From assembly GCF_032393985.1 (NCBI RefSeq), contig NZ_CP135918.1, forward strand, positions 4,154,001 to 4,218,000: a stretch of 64,000 nucleotides of DNA, written 5' to 3'. The notes beneath the pieces were generated by a model, which was not told the origin of the DNA, made no database searches, and saw only the letters and a program-made list of their open reading frames with translations. Source of the DNA: Fischerella sp. JS2. Lineage in GTDB: Bacteria; Cyanobacteriota; Cyanobacteriia; Cyanobacteriales; Nostocaceae. Below are positions 26,993 through 36,234 of this stretch, one piece after another; position 1 is the first letter of the stretch; each line of letters begins with the position of its first letter. A program made the position numbers and the translations under genes.

Positions 26993-28363
26993 ATGACCTG
27001 TCACCCAGGAATATTGAACCAGGAATTAACTCCGCGTGCAGAAGATTACAGCCTATTGACAGACCTTTACCAGTTGACGATGGCAGCTTGTTACACTGGT
27101 GAAGGTATAGAACAACGAAGAGCTAGCTTTGAGTTATTTGTCAGAAAATTACCAGAAGGTTTTGGCTATTTGATCGCAATGGGACTAGCCCAAGCGCTGG
27201 AATATTTAGAAAAATTTCGCTTTACTCCTGCCCATATAGAAGCTTTGCAATCCACAGGAATTTTTGCTCATGCACCAAAACAGTTTTGGTCACTGCTAGA
27301 ATCAGGAAGTTTTAGTGGGGATGTATGGGCTATACCAGAAGGCACAGCAGTATTTGCCAATCAACCACTGTTGCGCGTAGAAGCACCATTGTGGCAAGCA
27401 CAACTGGTAGAAACTTATTTACTTAATACCCTCAATTACCAGACATTGATTGCAACACGCGCTGCTAGAATCCGCGATGTGGCGGGCGAAAAGGCAAATT
27501 TGTTGGAATTTGGTACTAGAAGGGCGTTTAGTCCCCAAGGGGCGCTGTGGGCGGCACGGGCAGCTTTAGCGGCTGGATTTGATGCCACATCAAACGTATT
27601 AGCAGCGCTACAACTTGGTGAAAAACCAAGTGGTACAATGGCCCACGCTTTAGTGATGGCGCTAGCGGCAACTGAAGGTAGCGAAGATCAAGCTTTTGCT
27701 GCATTTCAACAATATTTCCCAAATGCAACCTTGTTAATTGATACTTACGATACCATTGCTGCTGCCGAACGATTAGCTCTTAAAGTTAACTCTGGAAACA
27801 TGAAATTGAGAGGGGTGAGGTTAGACTCTGGTGATTTGGTGACATTATCAAAAAAAGTGCGATCGCTTCTACCGGATGTATCAATAGTTGCTAGTGGAGA
27901 TTTAGATGAACAAGAAATTCTTTCCTTAAAAAATGCAGGTGCAGAGATTGATAGTTATGGCGTGGGAACCCGGCTAGTAACAGGAAAACCTGTAAGTGGA
28001 GTCTATAAACTAGTAGAAATTGATGGCATTCCGGTAATGAAACAATCAAGTGGCAAGATGACTTATCCGGGACGCAAACAAGTTTTCCGTTCATTCGTAG
28101 AAGGTAAGTTGAAAACAGATTGTTTAGGATTAGCAGATGAAAATAATCTCCAAGGATTACCTTTATTGCAACTATTTATGCAACAAGGTAAACGGATGCA
28201 AACATCAGAAACATTAGCAACAATTCGCCAGCGTACCACCGCTTCCGTAACGAGTTTACTCCAACAAACTCGATATTTAGAAAATCCTATACCAGTGGCA
28301 ATGAAAATCTCTGATAAATTACAGTTATTGACTGAAGAAACCAAAAAAATCAGCATTAGTTAG
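26993..28363 (+). CDS. pncB: Nicotinate phosphoribosyltransferase
   Basis: Salvages nicotinate to nicotinate mononucleotide with PRPP. The ATG at 26993 is chosen because GGAGG lies six bases upstream (a TTG further 5' is in frame but includes that site). The 456-residue product has YSLLTDLYQLTMAACY at the N-terminus, FELFVRKLPEGFGYLIA, LLEFGTRRAFSPQGALWAAR, TMAHALVMA, the LIDTYDT motif, LRGVRLDSGDL (PRPP/phosphate-binding region) and DSYGVGTRLVTG. First gene of pncB-nadD-nrtR-nadE; nadD begins 38 bp after its stop. Confidence 0.95.
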   Translation: MTCHPGILNQELTPRAEDYSLLTDLYQLTMAACYTGEGIEQRRASFELFVRKLPEGFGYLIAMGLAQALEYLEKFRFTPAHIEALQSTGIFAHAPKQFWSLLESGSFSGDVWAIPEGTAVFANQPLLRVEAPLWQAQLVETYLLNTLNYQTLIATRAARIRDVAGEKANLLEFGTRRAFSPQGALWAARAALAAGFDATSNVLAALQLGEKPSGTMAHALVMALAATEGSEDQAFAAFQQYFPNATLLIDTYDTIAAAERLALKVNSGNMKLRGVRLDSGDLVTLSKKVRSLLPDVSIVASGDLDEQEILSLKNAGAEIDSYGVGTRLVTGKPVSGVYKLVEIDGIPVMKQSSGKMTYPGRKQVFRSFVEGKLKTDCLGLADENNLQGLPLLQLFMQQGKRMQTSETLATIRQRTTASVTSLLQQTRYLENPIPVAMKISDKLQLLTEETKKISIS

Positions 28364-28401
28364 TGGTTAGTAACCAATTACCAATTACCAATTACCAAAA
28401 A

Positions 28402-29001
28402 ATGAAAATTGCCTTATTTGGAACTAGTGCCGATCCACCAACTGCTGGACATCAAGCGATTATCAAATGGTTGTCACAACATTATGACCGTGTAGTTATT
28501 TGGGCAGCAGATAATCCCTTTAAATCCCATCAAACACTTTTACAGCATCGGGTAGCAATGTTACATCTACTCATAGATGATATACATGCGCCACAGCATA
28601 ATATCAGTTTGGAACAAGAACTCAGTAGTCTAAGAACCCTCGAAACTCTGGACAAAGCCAAGCAACGTTGGGGAACACAAACAGAGTTTACTTTAGTCAT
28701 AGGTTCAGATTTACTCCCTCAACTACCACACTGGTATCGGGTAGAAGATTTGTTACATCAAGTCCAACTTTTGGTTGTACCACGACCGGGATATGTAATA
28801 GATCAATCTAATTTGCAAACAGTGGAAGATCTCGGAGCAAAAATAGCGATCGCCCAGTTACATGCTCCAGATGTATCCTCTACAGCTTATCGTAACAGTG
28901 GAGACTCCGAAGCTCTCACACCCTCTGTAATTGACTATATTCATCAACAGCATTTGTACAAATGCCAGGACGCATCCAAAAAAAGCTTGCAGATACGCTA
29001 A
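28402..29001 (+). CDS. nadD: Nicotinate-nucleotide adenylyltransferase
   Basis: Makes nicotinate adenine dinucleotide from NaMN and ATP. From the ATG at 28402 the protein is 199 residues; upstream codons in frame are intergenic repeat (CCAATTACCAATTACC). It has the (T/H)xGH signature as GTSADPPTAGHQ, the central EFTLVIGSDLLPQLPHWYR, and DVSSTAYRNSG as the (I/V)SSTxxR motif of the nucleotidyltransferase superfamily. It sits between pncB and nrtR and overlaps the latter by 40 bp, so the enzymes of consecutive NAD steps are translated from one message. Confidence 0.92.
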   Translation: MKIALFGTSADPPTAGHQAIIKWLSQHYDRVVIWAADNPFKSHQTLLQHRVAMLHLLIDDIHAPQHNISLEQELSSLRTLETLDKAKQRWGTQTEFTLVIGSDLLPQLPHWYRVEDLLHQVQLLVVPRPGYVIDQSNLQTVEDLGAKIAIAQLHAPDVSSTAYRNSGDSEALTPSVIDYIHQQHLYKCQDASKKSLQIR

Positions 29002-29708
29002 ACCAACAACCTTTGGCTGATTTCAAAGTCGGCGTTGACAATGTAATTTTTTCAGTAGATACTGCCCAAAACCGACTGCTAGTACTATTAGTCATGCGAC
29101 AACAAGAACCCTTTTTAAATTATTGGGGTCTTCCGGGTACTTTAGTACGTCGAGGTGAATCGTTAGAAGACGCCGCCTACCGCATTCTGGCTGAGAAAAT
29201 CAAGGTCAAAAATCTTTATTTAGAACAATTGTATACTTTTGGTGGTCCTAATCGCGACCCAAGAGAAGCAAGCAACAGTTATGGGGTGCGTTATCTCAGT
29301 GTCAGTTACTTTGCCTTAGTGCGATTTGAAGAAGCCGAATTAATTGCTGATAAAGTTGCTGGCATAGCTTGGTATCCAGTCAAACGAGTCCCACAATTAG
29401 CCTTCGACCATAATGAAATTTTGGCATACGGACATAGACGTTTAAAAAATAAATTAGAGTATAGCCCGGTAGCTTTTGAAGTTTTGCCAGAAACATTTAC
29501 TTTGAATGATTTATATCAGTTGTACACTACCGTTTTAGGTGAAAATTTTTCCGATTATTCTAATTTTCGGGCGCGTCTACTCAAGTTAGGTTTTTTATGC
29601 GATACAGGTATTAAAGTATCACGGGGTGCAGGTCGTCCAGCTAGTTTATATAGATTTGATGCAGAAGCATTTGCCCCTTTTAAAGATCAGCCTTTAGTGT
29701 TTATTTAA
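28962..29708 (+). CDS. nrtR: NrtR-like regulator: degenerate Nudix domain plus winged helix
   Basis: 248 residues: residues 20-150 form a Nudix fold and residues 160-240 a winged-helix DNA-binding domain (SNFRARLLKLGFLCDTG, then RGAGRPASLYRFD). NrtR proteins repress NAD genes and sense ADP-ribose with an inactive Nudix domain. The Nudix box here reads GTLVRRGESLEDAAYRILAE followed by K: the REUxEE core has become RILAEK, losing the second catalytic Glu, which fits a sensor rather than a hydrolase. Its place between nadD and nadE supports autoregulation of this operon. An active ADP-ribose/NADH Nudix enzyme is the less likely alternative. Confidence 0.86.
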   Translation: MPGRIQKKLADTLNQQPLADFKVGVDNVIFSVDTAQNRLLVLLVMRQQEPFLNYWGLPGTLVRRGESLEDAAYRILAEKIKVKNLYLEQLYTFGGPNRDPREASNSYGVRYLSVSYFALVRFEEAELIADKVAGIAWYPVKRVPQLAFDHNEILAYGHRRLKNKLEYSPVAFEVLPETFTLNDLYQLYTTVLGENFSDYSNFRARLLKLGFLCDTGIKVSRGAGRPASLYRFDAEAFAPFKDQPLVFI

Positions 29709-29792
29709 TTGCTAGAAGGCAGGAGGCAGGAGGCAGAAGGTTTAATATTTGACTTCTGACAAATAACCAATGACAAATAACTATTGACCATC

Positions 29793-31541
29793 ATGAAAAT
29801 CGCGATCGCTCAACTTAATCCTACCATTGGTGATTTACCAAAAAATGCTCAAAAAATCCTTAAAGCTGCACAACAAGCAGTAGCCCAAGGTGCGCGTTTA
29901 TTGCTGACACCAGAACTGTCTTTGTGTGGCTATCCTCCCCGGGATTTATTATTAAATCCTAGTTTTATTGAGGCAATGGGTATTACCTTACAACAATTAG
30001 CTAGAGACTTGCCACCTAAGTTAGCAGTATTAGTCGGAACTGTAGACGAAAATTTTCAAGCCAAAACCACTGGCGGCAAAACTTTATTTAATAGCATCGC
30101 TTGGTTAGAAGCAGGTAAGGTAAAACAAATTTTTCACAAACGGCTTTTACCTACTTATGATGTCTTTGACGAACATCGCTATTTTGAACCAGGTTTACAA
30201 GCGAATTATTTCACTTTGGATGACATTAATATTGGTGTCACTGTTTGCGAAGATTTATGGAACGATGAAGAATTTTGGGGCAAACGTAGTTACACTGTCA
30301 ACCCGATTGCTGACTTAGCAATTTTAGGTGTGGATTTGATTGTGAATTTGTCCGCTTCACCTTATACACTCAGCAAGCAACGCTTCCGTGAAGCAATGCT
30401 AAGTCACAGTGCAGTACATTTTCGTCAACCGATTATCTATGCTAATCAAGTGGGCGGCAACGATGATTTAATTTTTGATGGCAGAAGTTTTGCTTTAAAC
30501 CGCCAAGGTGAAGTTATTTGTCGGGCGCGTGGATTTATCACTGATTTATTAATCATTGAATTTGATCAAGAAGTACGGGATTTTAACTTAGGTTTTATTG
30601 CACCTAACTATGAGTGCGAAGAAGAAGAAATCTGGCAAGCATTAGTTTTAGGTGTGCGAGACTATGTCCGTAAGTGTGGCTTTAGTCAAGTAGTTCTAGG
30701 TTTGAGTGGTGGGATTGATTCTTCTGTTGTGGCCGTGATCGCTACAGCAGCCCTTGGTAAAGAAAATGTCCTCGGTGTTCTCATGCCTTCTCCCCACAGT
30801 TCTGACCATTCCATCACTGATGCCTTGGCATTAGCAGCAAATCTTGGTATCAAAACTCATACCTTGCCCATCGGAGAATTAATGCAAGCATATGACAAAA
30901 CCTTTACAGATTTGTTTGCTGAGACTGAATTGGGACTAGCAGAAGAAAATATTCAATCCCGAATTCGGGGTAACTTATTGATGGCTATATCCAATAAATT
31001 TGGTCATCTTCTCCTCTCAACTGGCAACAAATCAGAAATGGCTGTTGGTTACTGCACCCTCTACGGTGATATGAATGGCGGTTTAGCAGTCATAGCTGAT
31101 GTTCCCAAAACCCGCGTCTATGCACTGTGTCGCTGGTTAAATCGCAACGGCGAAATCATTCCCCACAACGTCCTTACCAAAGCACCTAGCGCCGAACTTA
31201 AACCAGGTCAAGTTGATCAAGATTCCCTACCCCCCTACGATATTCTCGACGACATCTTGCAACGTCTAATTGAAGACCACCAATCACCCGCCCAAATTGT
31301 TAGCGCGGGACACGATCCAGTTATAGTTGATAAAGTCATGAAAATGTTAGCTAGGGCAGAGTTCAAGCGGCGACAAGCACCCCCAGGATTAAAAATTACA
31401 GACCGCGCTTTTGGTACTGGATGGCGGATGCCCATTGCTAGTAATTGGCTGGCTGTTAAAAATACTTATGATACGAGAAGTATACCTACACCTTCCTTGG
31501 CACTTTGGAACGGACAAAATACTCATCCCAGTATGAAATAA
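29793..31541 (+). CDS. nadE: Glutamine-dependent NAD(+) synthetase
   Basis: Final step of NAD synthesis: amidation of nicotinate adenine dinucleotide with glutamine as ammonia source. 582 residues from the ATG at 29793. The N-terminal nitrilase-type glutaminase has its Glu-Lys-Cys triad in TPELSLCGYPPRD, HKRLLPTYDVFDEHRYF and GVTVCEDLW (Cys near residue 152). The C-terminal synthetase has the PP-loop LGLSGGIDSSVVAV, LSTGNKSEMAVGYCTLYGDM and FKRRQAPPGLKI. Length and order match the two-domain enzymes of cyanobacteria. Last gene of the NAD operon, 84 bp after nrtR. Confidence 0.97.
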   Translation: MKIAIAQLNPTIGDLPKNAQKILKAAQQAVAQGARLLLTPELSLCGYPPRDLLLNPSFIEAMGITLQQLARDLPPKLAVLVGTVDENFQAKTTGGKTLFNSIAWLEAGKVKQIFHKRLLPTYDVFDEHRYFEPGLQANYFTLDDINIGVTVCEDLWNDEEFWGKRSYTVNPIADLAILGVDLIVNLSASPYTLSKQRFREAMLSHSAVHFRQPIIYANQVGGNDDLIFDGRSFALNRQGEVICRARGFITDLLIIEFDQEVRDFNLGFIAPNYECEEEEIWQALVLGVRDYVRKCGFSQVVLGLSGGIDSSVVAVIATAALGKENVLGVLMPSPHSSDHSITDALALAANLGIKTHTLPIGELMQAYDKTFTDLFAETELGLAEENIQSRIRGNLLMAISNKFGHLLLSTGNKSEMAVGYCTLYGDMNGGLAVIADVPKTRVYALCRWLNRNGEIIPHNVLTKAPSAELKPGQVDQDSLPPYDILDDILQRLIEDHQSPAQIVSAGHDPVIVDKVMKMLARAEFKRRQAPPGLKITDRAFGTGWRMPIASNWLAVKNTYDTRSIPTPSLALWNGQNTHPSMK

Positions 31542-31695
31542 AGGGGAAAGCACAAAAGAGGGCACAAAGAAGGAATAATCCCTTCTCCTGATTGCCCGAA
31601 CTGTCTGCGCGACAGTCTGTTGCCAGGGTTTAAGACCCTCATCAAATTTCCAACAGGCATATCACGGTAGGGTAGGGTTTGCTCCCTATCTAAAC

Positions 31696-32043
31696 TTAAA
31701 CTTTCTGCCCTTTGCCTCTTGCCTGTGTGCCTTCTTCAAGCCAATTTAGAAACTCGCTAACCTCACCAAATGAAGAGCGATCGCTTGCAAATTCTTGATA
31801 TAACAATCTTAATGCAGTTACGGTGAATTGTGGTATTTCTTCACCCGCCCAAAATTCCAACTCGCTTTTAGCATCATCTAATGCTTGTTCTTCGGTTGGT
31901 AGCCAAAAATTGAGAAATATCTTTCCTTCCTTATAGAAGTAAGTATCAAAACCAAGCCTGTTTTCTTGTTCGTATATCTTTGCCTGATATTTACCAATCT
32001 CTAAAGTATGCAGTAATTTCCGTTGGGATTGTATATGCAGCAT
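31696..32043 (-). CDS. Conserved hypothetical protein, 115 residues
   Basis: ATG at 32043. Soluble, acidic, mixed alpha/beta: GKYQAKIYEQENRLGFDTYF, then LPTEEQALDDAKSELEFWAG, then LNWLEEGTQARGKGQKV. No signal peptide, membrane segment or known motif. It is convergent to nadE and divergent from the ABC gene. A real gene is likely from its even codon use, but the function is unknown. Confidence 0.55.
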   Translation of the reverse strand: MLHIQSQRKLLHTLEIGKYQAKIYEQENRLGFDTYFYKEGKIFLNFWLPTEEQALDDAKSELEFWAGEEIPQFTVTALRLLYQEFASDRSSFGEVSEFLNWLEEGTQARGKGQKV

Positions 32044-32284
32044 TTCTATCACCAATTTTTTTATGTCTTAAGTTATATTGACACTTTTAAGTATCACTCA
32101 CCAGTGATATAAATCACCCCTATGGATTATGACAAAAAACTTTGACTAAGATATAAACAGCACAAGGCAATCAGGAATAGGGAAATTGCTGCGACCAGAT
32201 TTTGAAGGGTAGGTATCGCTCAGCCTAAAATTATAAATAGTGTTAATAAAACTTTACGCGCTCTCAGCAACACCCAACTTAATC

Positions 32285-33136
32285 ATGACCGTTGCCGTTT
32301 CTCTCGAAAACGTCTACAAAATTTACAACAAAGTCCCTGTAGTCGATAATCTTTCTTTTGACATTGCTGCTGGAGAAATGTTTGGTTTACTTGGCCCTAA
32401 TGGTGCAGGTAAATCTACCACAATTCGGATGTTGACTACTCTCACCAAACCTACACAAGGAAACATTGAGGTGTGTGGCTATGATGTGATACGCCAACCC
32501 TTGCAGGTAAAACAGTGTATAGGTGTAGTGTTACAGCAAATCAGTGTAGATGGCGATTTAACTGTGTGGGAAAATATGGAATTACATGGTAGGCTACATC
32601 ACATACAGAACCCACAGCGCCAACGTCTGATTAACCAATGGCTAGATTACGTGGAATTGACTCCAAAACGTAATGACCTAGTCAAAACCCTGTCTGGTGG
32701 AATGAAGCGGCGATTGCAAATTGCTAGGGCTTTGTTACATCAACCCCAAATTTTATTTTTGGATGAACCAACAGTGGGACTAGACCCCCAAACCAGGCGG
32801 CGTCTTTGGGAAATTATCAAAGATTTAAATAAGCAAGGTATGACCATGCTGTTAACGACGCATTATATGGAAGAAGTGGAATATCTATGCGATCGCATCG
32901 GCATTATGGATAATGGTAAGTTAATTTCTTTAGGAACTTTACAACAATTGCGCTCCACTCATGGTGAAGGCTTAGTAATGAAACAAGTAGGAGATCGTTG
33001 GGAATATGTCTTTTTCCCCACCTTGGGTGAAGCAAACAATTATTTAGACACGCTACAAGATAAGACAGGAATAATGGTGCGTCCCTCTAACCTAGAAGAT
33101 ATTTTTGTAGAACTAACTGGACGTCAGTTAGATTAA
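32285..33136 (+). CDS. ABC transporter ATP-binding protein (ABC-2/DrrA-like)
   Basis: 283 residues from the ATG at 32285. Walker A GPNGAGKSTTIR, Q-loop in VVLQQISVDGDLTV, ABC signature LSGGMKRRLQIARAL, Walker B LFLDEPTVGLD, and H-loop TTHYMEEVEYLCDRIG are all intact. The C-terminal 80 residues resemble the DrrA-type regulatory extension (ending LEDIFVELTGRQLD), typical of exporters of lipids, polysaccharide or drugs paired with an ABC-2 permease. No permease follows: the next gene is convergent, so the partner is encoded elsewhere. Confidence 0.87.
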   Translation: MTVAVSLENVYKIYNKVPVVDNLSFDIAAGEMFGLLGPNGAGKSTTIRMLTTLTKPTQGNIEVCGYDVIRQPLQVKQCIGVVLQQISVDGDLTVWENMELHGRLHHIQNPQRQRLINQWLDYVELTPKRNDLVKTLSGGMKRRLQIARALLHQPQILFLDEPTVGLDPQTRRRLWEIIKDLNKQGMTMLLTTHYMEEVEYLCDRIGIMDNGKLISLGTLQQLRSTHGEGLVMKQVGDRWEYVFFPTLGEANNYLDTLQDKTGIMVRPSNLEDIFVELTGRQLD

Positions 33137-33138
33137 TT

Positions 33139-33849
33139 TCATACCCCTAATTCACGTAAGGTTGCTTCCATTCTAGTCACACTGTCAAACTTACCCTGTT
33201 GTTCGTATAAATCACGGGCTTTTTTAAAAACAGCGATCGCTTCTTTGGATTTACCTTGTTTTTTTAACATAGTCCCCCGTAACTCATAAACTTGGGGATT
33301 TTTGGGAGCAAGTTTTACAGCTTCCTCATATGCCCATTGAGCATTTGTATATTCTCCCAATCGTGTCAGAATAGTTGCTAAACCTATATAGGCATTGACG
33401 TTACCACGGTTTAACTGTATTGCTTTGCGATAAGCTTCTTTAGCTCCATTGTTATTACCTAAATTCCCGCTGATATAACCCAAAGCATATTGATAATCAC
33501 TGTTATTAGGGTTAAGAGCAACAGCCCGACGGTAAGCGGTTAATGCTGCGGAAAAATTTCCTTGTAAAGCATACAAATAACCAATGCCAGAATAGATTGA
33601 AGCATTTTTTGGCTCTAGGTTTGCTGCTTGTTGGTAAACAGCGATCGCACCACTATAATCACCTGTCTCTACTAGGCTACGTCCTTGTTCCAATAGTTCT
33701 TTTACTTCTTGAGTACTTTGACGCTGTACTACTAATACCTGAGCCTGAGTCACTGAAGGCATTGTTGTAACAATGTTTCCCATCAACAGAACACTAAATA
33801 AGAATAAAGTTCCTTTGTACACAGTAAACAACCTGAAAGTTTGTGCCAA
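33139..33849 (-). CDS. TPR-repeat protein with signal peptide
   Basis: Up to 236 residues. A hydrophobic signal (YKGTLFLFSVLLMGNIVTTM, ending near TQAQ) is followed by five tetratricopeptide units from about residue 48 (GDYSGAIAVYQQAANLEPKN, GNFSAALTAYRRAVALNPNN, and so on, each with the W/L-G-Y-A-F/P pattern). Exported scaffold for protein contacts; partner unknown. There is no ATG at the 5' end: candidates are TTG at 33849 or GTG at 33822, the latter giving a more usual signal-peptide length. It converges on the ABC gene with only 2 bp between stops. Confidence 0.8.
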   Translation of the reverse strand: MAQTFRLFTVYKGTLFLFSVLLMGNIVTTMPSVTQAQVLVVQRQSTQEVKELLEQGRSLVETGDYSGAIAVYQQAANLEPKNASIYSGIGYLYALQGNFSAALTAYRRAVALNPNNSDYQYALGYISGNLGNNNGAKEAYRKAIQLNRGNVNAYIGLATILTRLGEYTNAQWAYEEAVKLAPKNPQVYELRGTMLKKQGKSKEAIAVFKKARDLYEQQGKFDSVTRMEATLRELGV

Positions 33850-34429
33850 TTGAACAGATTTTCTCTGATTGCTTGTCCATTAAAACAAAAATATTCTATT
33901 TTGCAAACTCCATATGCATCTTTTTTACCAAATATTTAAAAGCTCTTTCGTTTTCTGTCTTCTGGTTTATAGCTAATTTCCAGCATCTACTTTGATAATT
34001 ACAAAAATTACTGGGAATAGATAGGTAATCATAGTAATACCTGGACTACTGGTTGTAAATCATACAAAATACCAGATTTATACTCAAAATTCTAACTATT
34101 GACCCATGACGAGCTAAACCCACAAAGCAGATAATAGAATTTTATGGTAGACAGTCCTGTTTTCAACATGGGGTAAAAGTTGCGATCATCACAAGTTTTC
34201 ATGCTTTTTTAACAAAAGTCTATAGAGTCTCTAGCAAAAGTAACTTTTGTCAGGTGTGGAAAATTTGAGCCACCACTACTGATGAAAGCAGAGAGTTAAT
34301 ACACAGTTAAAGGATAAACAAAAAACTTCTTCTTTTAGCCCTTGTTATTTGAGTTTTCTGACTTTTGCAATCAGTTTAATGAACATAGGAATATATAAAC
34401 TTACATATTGATCTTTGTGAGGTAGACTT
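33850..34429. other. Intergenic region, no gene seen
   Basis: 580 bp, AT-rich, between divergent genes; presumably both promoters. No structured RNA or frame above 40 codons with a ribosome site was noticed. Confidence 0.45.
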
Positions 34430-34756
34430 ATGATTTTAACTACTACTGATGTCATCCAAGGAGCCGTTATCCAATCATATTTGGGTATTGTGACAGCAGA
34501 AATCGTCTATGGTAGTAACTTTCTACGAGACTTTTTTGCTGGTTTACGGGATATAATAGGTGGGCGTACAGGTAGCTATGAGCGCTTATTTGAAGAAGGT
34601 CAACGCAAAGCACTAGCAGAGTTAGAACAACGAGCGTTACGTTTAGGCGCAGATGCAGTAATTGGCATTGAAATTGATACAGGTACTATCAATGTTGACC
34701 AGTCAGGAGTATTACTCTTAATCACAGCTACAGGTACAGCTGTGAAAATGCGTTAA
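34430..34756 (+). CDS. YbjQ/UPF0145 family protein
   Basis: 108 residues, full length for the family. Diagnostic: an N-terminal TTTDVIQGAVIQSYLGIVTA, YGSNFLRDFFAGLRDIIGGR, the RLFEEGQRKALAELEQRA helix, and LGADAVIGIEIDTGTI. The YbjQ fold is a pentameric/decameric dodecin-like ring of uncertain function, sometimes described as heavy-metal binding without firm evidence. Start ATG with GAGG eight bases upstream. It stands alone. Confidence 0.88.
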   Translation: MILTTTDVIQGAVIQSYLGIVTAEIVYGSNFLRDFFAGLRDIIGGRTGSYERLFEEGQRKALAELEQRALRLGADAVIGIEIDTGTINVDQSGVLLLITATGTAVKMR

Positions 34757-35108
34757 GTAGTAAAGTGGAAAATATGCATGTAAGCAGCAAATAGCTCTAG
34801 CTCCTTGCCTGTTATTATGCATATTTCATAACAGTTACGTGTTTGAATAACGTATATATTTATTAATATTTGAAAAATTATTTTTACAGATTCTATGAGT
34901 TGAGACTTGCTCGTGTTGTTATTTATATCAAGAAAAAAATATGTAAAATCTTACAGGGTATACCTGTCAAATAAACTTAATACTCAAGGTAGACATATTA
35001 ACTCTTTCTATTGATAGATATTAAAAACAAGAGATAGCAATTTAATTTTAAGATAACTATCAAAATAGCAGAAAAAACCTTAAATTTTTATTCTGGAGAA
35101 ATGAGTTT
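34757..35108. other. Intergenic region, no gene seen
   Basis: About 350 bp of AT-rich DNA upstream of the membrane protein gene; no clear structure recognised. Confidence 0.4.
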
Positions 35109-35744
35109 ATGTCCTATGTAAATCGTCCTACTGGTGAAGTTATTAATGAACCTGTCGCAGTTACTCCAGTAGTTGATTACCACGATCGCGTCCGTTGGGG
35201 ACCTATTATTTCTGGTCTATTAGTAGCCATAGCAACTCAATTAATTTTAAGCGCTATAATTGCTGCCCTTGGAGCAGGTAGTATTGAAGCTTCCGGCAGA
35301 CCAAGAACAATTACACCCAATGTTGCTGGAAATGTTGGTATTTGGTCAACTATAGCCTTATTAATATCCCTTTTCACTGGTGGTTGGGTAACAACCCGTG
35401 CTTGTGGCCCTATGAACCGTAATACAGCCCTTCTTAACGGTGCAATTCTCTGGGCAACAACTTTAGCAGTTAGTTCTTGGTTATTGGCAAGTGGTGTATC
35501 CGGTGCTTTTGGTGTAGCAGCCTCCAATGCAGGGGAAGTTATTAACCAAATTCAGCAACCTGGTGGTGTAGCCATACCACAAAATCTACCGAACCTTACT
35601 GCTGAGCAAGCTCGTGATGTAGCTGCAAATTTACGCTCAGGGTTATGGTGGTTTGTATTCGGCTCTTTACTAGGTTTAATTGCTGCTATGATTGGAGCAG
35701 CTGTCGGCGCTCGTAGTCCTCGTACTCAAGCAAATTACAGATAA
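35109..35744 (+). CDS. Conserved membrane protein of unknown function, 211 residues
   Basis: The soluble N-terminus (to residue 30, ending DYHDRVRWG) is followed by four hydrophobic segments: PIISGLLVAIATQLILSAII, IWSTIALLISLFTGGWVTTR, LNGAILWATTLAVSSWLLAS and FGSLLGLIAAMIGAAVGARS. A polar loop (residues 150-178) lies between segments 3 and 4. Gly/Ala-rich helices of this type occur in small channel- or stress-related membrane proteins, but no named family is recognised. The ATG at 35109 has GGAG upstream. Single-gene unit. Confidence 0.65.
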   Translation: MSYVNRPTGEVINEPVAVTPVVDYHDRVRWGPIISGLLVAIATQLILSAIIAALGAGSIEASGRPRTITPNVAGNVGIWSTIALLISLFTGGWVTTRACGPMNRNTALLNGAILWATTLAVSSWLLASGVSGAFGVAASNAGEVINQIQQPGGVAIPQNLPNLTAEQARDVAANLRSGLWWFVFGSLLGLIAAMIGAAVGARSPRTQANYR

Positions 35745-35821
35745 AGTTAGTAGTTAGTAGTTGATAGTTAATAGTTGTTAGTTGTTGTACAAACAATAAC
35801 TAACAAATAACTATCAACTAT

Positions 35822-36082
35822 TTACCATTTCAAATATGAAGCTTCTACACCTTGTTCTCGCCTAATTTTGCCATCTTTTTCAAACCAGGCAATTACTTGC
35901 TCTGTTGACAAATCTTCGACAGAAACAGCGTATTCTTGGGCGATATGCTTCAAGAGTTTTAATGATGAAATAGTTAATCGAGATAAAAACTTTTCTGAGG
36001 AAGACAGCAAAGCAGCATCTACTTTTGCTGACTCTTCTAAAGTTAAAAATTGTTCTGATGGTTGTTGGGGTATTGAATTCAT
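35822..36082 (-). CDS. Conserved hypothetical protein, 86 residues
   Basis: ATG at 36082. A soluble, mainly helical protein (LTLEESAKVDAALLSSSEKF, RLTISSLKLLKHIAQEYAVS, DLSTEQVIAWFEKDGKIRRE, ending SYLKW). No metal or catalytic motif. It is upstream of and separate from sufR, which reads in the same direction. The conserved look of its C-terminal IRREQG segment suggests a genuine small cyanobacterial protein. Confidence 0.55.
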   Translation of the reverse strand: MNSIPQQPSEQFLTLEESAKVDAALLSSSEKFLSRLTISSLKLLKHIAQEYAVSVEDLSTEQVIAWFEKDGKIRREQGVEASYLKW

Positions 36083-36234
36083 AAATAGGTAGTTGGTTGT
36101 TGGTAATTGGCACTCTTGTAGTAGCCAATAAATATTAACTAAGAGTTAACAAGATCTTTGGTTTTCCGTTAAACAAATTACCAATTGCCCATTATCCTTG
36201 ACATACACTAAATATGAAAAGCTATATATATTTC

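Noticed and set aside
31590-31640. CTGTCTGCGCGACAG hairpin after nadE as a regulatory RNA.
   Set aside because: A short stem without a T-run in a repeat-rich spacer; no further support.
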